Assembly (NCBI GenBank): GCA_035222895.1
Contig: JAVYIG010000691.1
Coordinates: forward strand, 1-64,000
DNA length: 64,000 nt
Direction of reading: 5' to 3'
Origin: Strongylocentrotus droebachiensis
Taxonomy: Eukaryota; Echinodermata; Echinoidea; Camarodonta; Strongylocentrotidae
How positions within the stretch are numbered: the stretch's first letter is position 1; every line of letters begins with the position of its first letter. The notes under the pieces are model-generated. The model did no database searches, was not told the origin of the DNA, and saw only the letters and a program-made list of their open reading frames with translations. Position numbers and translations under genes: made by a program. This document shows, piece by piece, positions 42,101 to 49,900 of the stretch.

Positions 42101-43158
42101 TGATATCAAGAAATATGAATAAATGATAAATGGCTTGCCATAAATACGCAGCAATACGCAAAGGTGTGACTGAGGCATTAGAGTTGAATCCAAATCATAG
42201 TAAAATATAGTCCAAGAATTGTTTGACCAACTTTTCTGAGAGTGGATTCTTCCAGTTTGAGCGTGGTCTTCAGCTGCAAACAAAGTGATCCGTTATAAGG
42301 CCTGTACATGAGTACTTCTCCCCAGATTATTATGATTATTATTATTATTTTTTTTTTTTGGGGGGGGGGGGGGGAGGGGAGGCGGGGGGGGGGGGGCGTG
42401 TTTCATCGACTTAAATCATAACTGTTTAAATCATATCTTAATTTGTCATTAATTTCTTTTGTAACACAGCATTTGTATTTTGTGGGGAAGTTTGTATATG
42501 TTATGATTTGATTTCTTAATAAAAACATAAATTAAAAAATTAAAAAAAAACTTAAATCATAACAAAAAAATGAAACAGGGCCTAAAATAAAAATCAGTTT
42601 TAGGTCCTTAATATCAATCCGATCGATTTAAAGCTCAATTCTAAGGCCTGATGAAACACCCCGTACATTTAGAGAGTGAGTTTGCATATTAATGTAACTG
42701 GAGATATTACATTTTGATTGTGCATAATTATTCCCGGTTTTTTCCGGTTTAGGTGGACTTAACGGTAGAGCGGTATTTTGAAAATGCATCATTATTGAAA
42801 CGTGCTTCTGTCTTTTTCCATTTTGTTTTTGTATTTCTTCTAGGTGGATATTACAGTAGATCATTATTTTGAAAACGCTGTTCAGATAATGTCAGAACAC
42901 GCCAGGAAGTTGTTCGGCAAACTTGATGAAAGTGTGGACCGGTATGGCTGGTCCACTGCACCTGTTGTTGTTAACGCGTACTACCAGTTCCCCAGTAATT
43001 CGATCAGTAAGTTTACTTGAATTGCAATTATATTAGGACTACTACAATGAAAGCGGTGTCAGCAGCAGTAGTAACAACGACAACAACATCAAATGCAACA
43101 TCTACTTCTACTACTACTACTTTAACTACAACTAGTCTACTACTACTACTACTACTAG

Positions 43159-43199
<41 letters not shown>

Positions 43200-43304
43200 T
43201 TTCTACTACTATTGCTGTTGCTACTACTACTGCTGCTGGTCCTGTTAATACTACTACTACTACTTCCACTACCATTACTCTACTACTGCTACTATTACTA
43301 CTGC

Positions 43305-43352
<48 letters not shown>

Positions 43353-46300
43353 AACTACTACTACTAGTACTACTACTACTACCAAGAACTACTATTACTA
43401 CTACTTCTAATCTAAATTATCTTTCGTTTTACTGAAATTTTTATTTCAACACGATCATCATGAAATTTTGTAGTAACTGTTAATAACAAACATAAATTTA
43501 CTGCATTGGCTTTCTCTTCTACTAGTGTATTACATGGGTTGACCCAGTATTCTCACGGGGAAAGGGGGGGGGGGGGTGACATTTCAGCCAAGATTAGTAT
43601 GCATGTGTTTTGCTAACTCATTTATTATTTTTTCTTTCTGATTTCCAACCATGTCAAAAGGATAAAGTGGGTAATTGGCGGTGGGAGAGTGCGGGGGGGG
43701 GGGGGGGGACTGGGGGAGGATATTGCCCGACTCCATTCTCCTGTGCAACGTCTTTATGATTTGTATACAATATAATGTTGTTGTTTATTGTGCCTATCTT
43801 CCCATTTAGCCTTCCCGGCAGGTATCTTGCAACCACCGTACTTCAGCAGACGGTATTCAAGGTAATTTATATGGTCATTCCGACTAAGAAACAAATAACA
43901 GCAAAATGATGGCTGAAATTGGTCTATTTACATTGCCTAGTTGTCATATCAATCATCAATTAGAGCGAGAACTATATATTTTGAGAGACATATATTTTCC
44001 GCTAGAATTATCACCACTCTTTCTTAAGAAATATGACATATCAATTTAAATGGTGCAATTTACATTGTGTGTCGTTAATATGATAATGAGGCAATAACTG
44101 ACCTCTCTAAAATTAATTTAATATCATCATCAAAGTGTTTAACGAGTACAAATAGAAATTTGAAACTCTAATTATTCAGAAGATTATTACTGAAGAAAAA
44201 AATTTTCTACGGAGATAACAACTCGTTCATTTATAATCCTATGACTGACACTTAGAAGTCCTATATCTTTCTCAGGAAGTTGGAGGCTTGTGTATTCTTT
44301 TTATTGATGCTATATCTCTTGATTACTGAGATATGTAAATTGCTTTCTTGTTTTTTTTTTTTACAGATCTATGAATTACGGTGGAATAGGAGTGGTAATC
44401 GGACATGAATTAATGCATGCGTTCGACGACAAAGGCAAGTATAGATTGTTAACTGGTAATTGAATTGGATTGAATTGAATTGACCAGGCCTATTTATACG
44501 AATTCAAATTGACAGCTAAAAGCTGATGCATATTGAATTTACAAATAAATCTACAACATATCACATACATGCAAATAGTCCGATTTGAAGTAGGCAAATA
44601 TAAAATAAAGTCATCCACTAGTGAAATTAAGGTGATAAAATGAAGAAGAAGAAAATAAAAAGAACACGATCTAGGAGGAGAAAACCAAAGAGAGAGAGAG
44701 AGTAAGCAAGTAATAGCGTTAACAGCGAAATAACAATTTATATGTTTATGAACCCAGTAATAGAATCTATCATGCAATTACAAATTCAGTAATAAAACCG
44801 TAATATAGCTATTTGGCTTGAGATACGCATTGGTAATCATTTTTGAAGATTGTCATGATATACTAGGAAGAAAGCAGAGGAATAAGGATTATTGAATATA
44901 GAGCAGTGCGATCTATTTCATAAGTAACCTCATATGGTAGCATGATTCGCTGCATATTCTGAAAAGCAAATATTGTGTACGTATAACAAGATGGTGCGGT
45001 AAGCTGTATTAGGGATGGGCCGTATGAAGAATAAAACAAACAAAATAAAACAAAACAACACACAAATGAATAATAAAAATCAGTCACTAAGAGAATGATG
45101 TTGAATAGCAAAATCATTCACTTTTCTTTCTGTTCAGAATATCTCCCTAATAGTATGTGTGTGTGTGTGTGTGGGGGGGGGGGGGGGGTGGGGGAGTCAC
45201 CGCAACTGCTCTTCTGGTCAATACATGTGTTGCATGATTTAGATGTTTTGTTTTGAGTATCTTTAAGTCTAGTTTCTACTTTGTATTATATATATGCTTT
45301 CTTTATATCGATTGTTATCTTTATTAAAGACATAATGTAAAAACAATACGAACTATATTCTAAGTATCCATGATTTTTCCCTTTTTTGTTAAAAGGTCGT
45401 CATTTTGATATCGATGGAAACTTGGGTATTTGGTGGTCGAATTCATCTAGCCAGTCTTTCCAGAGAAAAGCCCAATGTCTCGTTGATCAGTATTCCAATT
45501 ATCAATATGAAGATCTCGGCATGAATGTGAGTATGAATCTTAATTTCAAAGTTGTATAATAATTCATTTCAGATTAATCCATAGCAGTTAAGAGTTCTGT
45601 AGAGGTTTAAAATAATTAGCTTTTCAAATTTACAACAATAATTATTGTCTATCATTCACTCTTTCCTAGTTTAGAAAATGAAGGTGTATGGAACTTTACT
45701 TTTTATCGTTATTTCTTATGGATATGATTTTATTATACTATAAAAAAACACTAGTGAACGATAGAGTTCAATAACATGTTCATATTTCTATTAGTTGTAT
45801 TGTTATTCTTTTTAAGGAATATCGAAAAGACATATCGAAAAAAAATCATAGAAACATGTGAACGACAGAGTTTTGTAATGATGTGAAATTTAAGAGTTTA
45901 GTAATCTTTTTCATATGTTTATGTCGTTATACCTAGATTAATGGTTGGCAGACATTGGGTGAGAATATTGCTGATAATGGAGGCTTAAAGGAGGCTTTCA
46001 TGGTGAGTTTTCCTTTTCTGTTATTTTGTTCAAGTATTTTTAGAAGCCAATAATAGAGTACGAGTTGGAGGGGGAGGGGCACGTTCGTGTGAACATCTAT
46101 TTACTCAGAAGTTGTCTCAGTACATTGAATTAAATTTTACTTCAACCCAAGCAAGTCTTATTTTTAAATGAAAAAATGAATATATACATATTTTATATAT
46201 TTTTACATTTTATACATGTATATATCCATATATTTCATATATTCATATTTATAAGATTCAGATCAAAATTAAGCAGGATTTCTCGTAGGGGAGCGAGGGG

Positions 46301-46955
46301 ATACACCGTATATACATCTAATTAAATTTATATTGACTAAAATGCTAGCCATTATGTGTTATTGCGCGTTTACTGTTTTAATATTTAAAAATAGTTCCAG
46401 CATTTGTTCTTCAACCATTCCATTGTCTCCTCGGTAAAATGTTAACAATCAGATTACGTACATGCATCCCATTAAGTCACAACTATATTAACAACCTTTT
46501 TTTTTAGCTGTCTGATGCAAATGTTCACTTAATGTGTGCATTACCGTTTCCTCTAAAATTGTTATGTTTTTGCTTTAGGGAGTCATTGCCTTATGATTTA
46601 CCGACGACTTTAAAAATCTTGGAGTTCTCCGGTTTTGTAAATGACATAATACATATTTTATTCACCGACAGTAATCTCTTGATGATTTATTACGGTAATT
46701 CAATGATAATTTAAGACTTATATTGAAGTCGGTAGAATTGAATTTTCTGCAAGATTCTGTTATTCGCAAGCTTGAATCTTAGTAACATAAAATTACTTTG
46801 TCCGATCAATGACCCGTACTGTATTATCATGATAATGCGAAGCAGATATTACATGCCTTGGATTTGGGTGGTTGGTTTGTAGTACCTGACTGCTAGCAAA
46901 GATAATGTACGCGTGTAAAATAATGAGCAAGCCGACGGTTTTAAGTTTTATGTAC

Positions 46956-46988
<33 letters not shown>

Positions 46989-49900
46989 TATATTTATTAA
47001 TATATTATTATTAACAGGCATACAGACATTCTGTTGAGGAAACCGGTAAGGAGGAACCGTTACTACCCGGTATCAACCTCACACACAACCAGATCTTCTT
47101 CCTAAGCTTCGGCCAGGTAAGAATCACATACAAGACCTGTGAACTAATTTCATGCATACTATTGACAACTGAAAGACCCCAAACCTGCCAGATGCTTGCT
47201 AGGCATAGCCACAACTAATGTTTACGAAGTGAATTAAAACAATGGAGATGCCCTTTAATGGCATAGCAGGTGAATCATACTATTGGTAACCAAGGGTTTC
47301 GCAGAGGAACATGCATACATTGAAATCCATAAGTTAACTGGGGAGTGTTTTACAAAGACAAAGATCGACTTGAATTTGGACTTAACTATGTGGCACGCTG
47401 TTTATGCCACTGTTTGCTCTCACCATTTACTGGCATTGATCTGTCAAGGGACGTACGAATCCTTGTCACAAACCTACAGAATCTAAATTTGTTGATAATG
47501 CATTATTAGAGGAAAAAATATGTTATATAAAGATCATAATTGAGAGACCAATAGTAAGAGCAACCAATGGCATGAATGGCCTGCCATATTTAAGTCCAAC
47601 TTAAATTTGATCTTAATAGTCTTTGTGAAACACTCCCCAGGTATATTACATGGGTACCTAGCAAGGCTCGGGTAATACTAATTGTTGAGCGCTTAGGAAA
47701 AAATATTTTAAAACCGATGTGGCTACCCTTGGTATTCCTGTTTTAATTATACATTTTATAATTAAAGCAGTCTCTTGCAGAAAATATTATGAATCGGTCC
47801 CTGCATTAGTTATTTTCATACAATTAAAAGTACAGTTTGAAGCTGAACTTGCATTCAATTTTGTTTTTGTTAGAGATATTTTGCGGTTTTCATTCACTGG
47901 GTGCTCAGGGCAATTACAAGTCCCTGCCATATTTTCTAATAATAAAAATTCATCGTATTATAATAATATAATAATAATAATAATAGCCTAATAGTCCACT
48001 CCAAATGTTATTAAACCGAAACGGAAATTCTTTTTGCCCAATTGATCGTGAGCCCGGCAGCCACTGAGCAGCGCCAGATCGACGTTGCTCTATCCCCTTA
48101 TTGTTGAACGCCAAACAAGGCAGCAACAACTCCCATCTTTTAACATCTATTGGTATGACGCGGCCGGGGTTCGAACCCACGACCTCCCGGTTGTGAGGCG
48201 GACGCTCTACTAAAACTCTACTAAAACTCTACCAAGCCAAACTAAAACTAAAGCAATTTCGTTTACATACAAAGGATTCCTGGAAACTATTAGATTTCAG
48301 TCACTCTATAAGTTCGTACTAATATAGGTTTTCCCGCCCAATTTCATCAGAGTTGCATCCGATTTAACGATGCGATCATTCAATTTCGAGAGAATTTGAA
48401 TGTTCACCTAGATCAACATTCAAAAAGCTAACTAGTTCATTTAATCTGATTGTATAAGCATGCGATTTCATGATTTTCTCACATAAACGTGTAAAAAGCG
48501 CGTTCAAATTAAAAAAAAAGCAAGTAAATGCATTCGAATTCGCACCTGCACCGCCGTGATGAACATTAAGGTATTCAAATTCACGAATAGGCAATCATTT
48601 ATAGCATTTGGGCAGTCTTTTTTGTTTAATGTTTGTGTTCTTTGCAATCTGCATCTTTTTGAATAAATTATGCAAACTTTATGTACCTTGAAATGGGACC
48701 TTTGCATTATATTGAAATAACTGATTCCTCTGACACACCGTATTCGAAACAAGAGCTCGTATAACTCCCATTTCATATTACGCATACATTCATTTATAAA
48801 TGACTTTGGCGGTGGCTCAATGAGCGTACATGCATTTTTCGAATACGGACAGAGCTAGCTCAGCTAGGTATATAAAATATGATTAAAGGGATCGTGTAAC
48901 AATGTTAAATCTGAGATACACGGCCCTACGTGTTATCAGTGTCTGTGATATGGTGTAATATTGAAGCCCTAAAAAAATTGCGCTTCAAAATGATCAAGAA
49001 GTGCCTCAAAAAAGTAAAAATCTTTGAGTGACCGGTTTTACCATACTAATTTTCCCCAATAGACTGTAGTGTTATGAAAACCGTCAGGCGAACGGTTTTC
49101 AAAATTTGTAACTCCAATCATAAATATCTTGATAATCAGGCAGGCGATCGGCCTGTAAAAGTCATGGGGTTCCTGACTGACCTAAAGGTTTATAATTATC
49201 ATTGCATCATGAGCTAAATCCAGAATTTTGTTTCAGAATCTGAGACAAAGTTACCGGATCCCTTTAAAATAAACATTATAAAAATTTAAAAATGAAAATG
49301 AAATTATATAATTAAAAACAATGAAAAGGGGTAAATATGACGTGAAAATATTGAGGTAAAAATTACATAGAACTACAGAACTTGTTTATGTTATTTCAAT
49401 TCGAACGTTCAAAAATCGAAGGTGTGTGCCTATAAATGAAATTGAAATTGGTATTAAGGACGAAATTGAACGTCTATCCAGCTGGCGCGAAATTGAATGA
49501 CAACTTCGCCTCATTAAATTAAATTGATTTCTCTCTAAATTGAATGAAATAAAATTCAAAAGGAATGATATAAAACAAAATTGAAAGCTCAAAGAATGAA
49601 AATGAACCATGAGAGCAGAGAGTTGACGAAAATCGTTCGAACTTAAACGCCTATTCATGAATTCGAATGCAACTCTGATGAAATCGGGCGGGAAAACCTA
49701 TACTATAAAATAATGTTTAAATTACCATTTTTTCTCTCTAAATATATTCCTCTTGTTCAAATTACTGTCTCTTTGAAAAACAAAATAGCAAAGTCTTTTA
49801 TTCCTGAAAAGATACAAACGTAATAGTTGCTGAATATGATATTTTTTCCTAGCTGTGGTGCGGGCTTCATCGAGACCAAGATCGAATTAACAGCCTCAAA

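Noticed and set aside
43017..43313. 98-codon poly-Leu/Thr frame
   Set aside because: It is the translation of the (CTA)n microsatellite.
46532..46714. 60-codon frame in intron 18
   Set aside because: It shows no M13 motif and no plausible splice sites in phase with exons 18 and 19.
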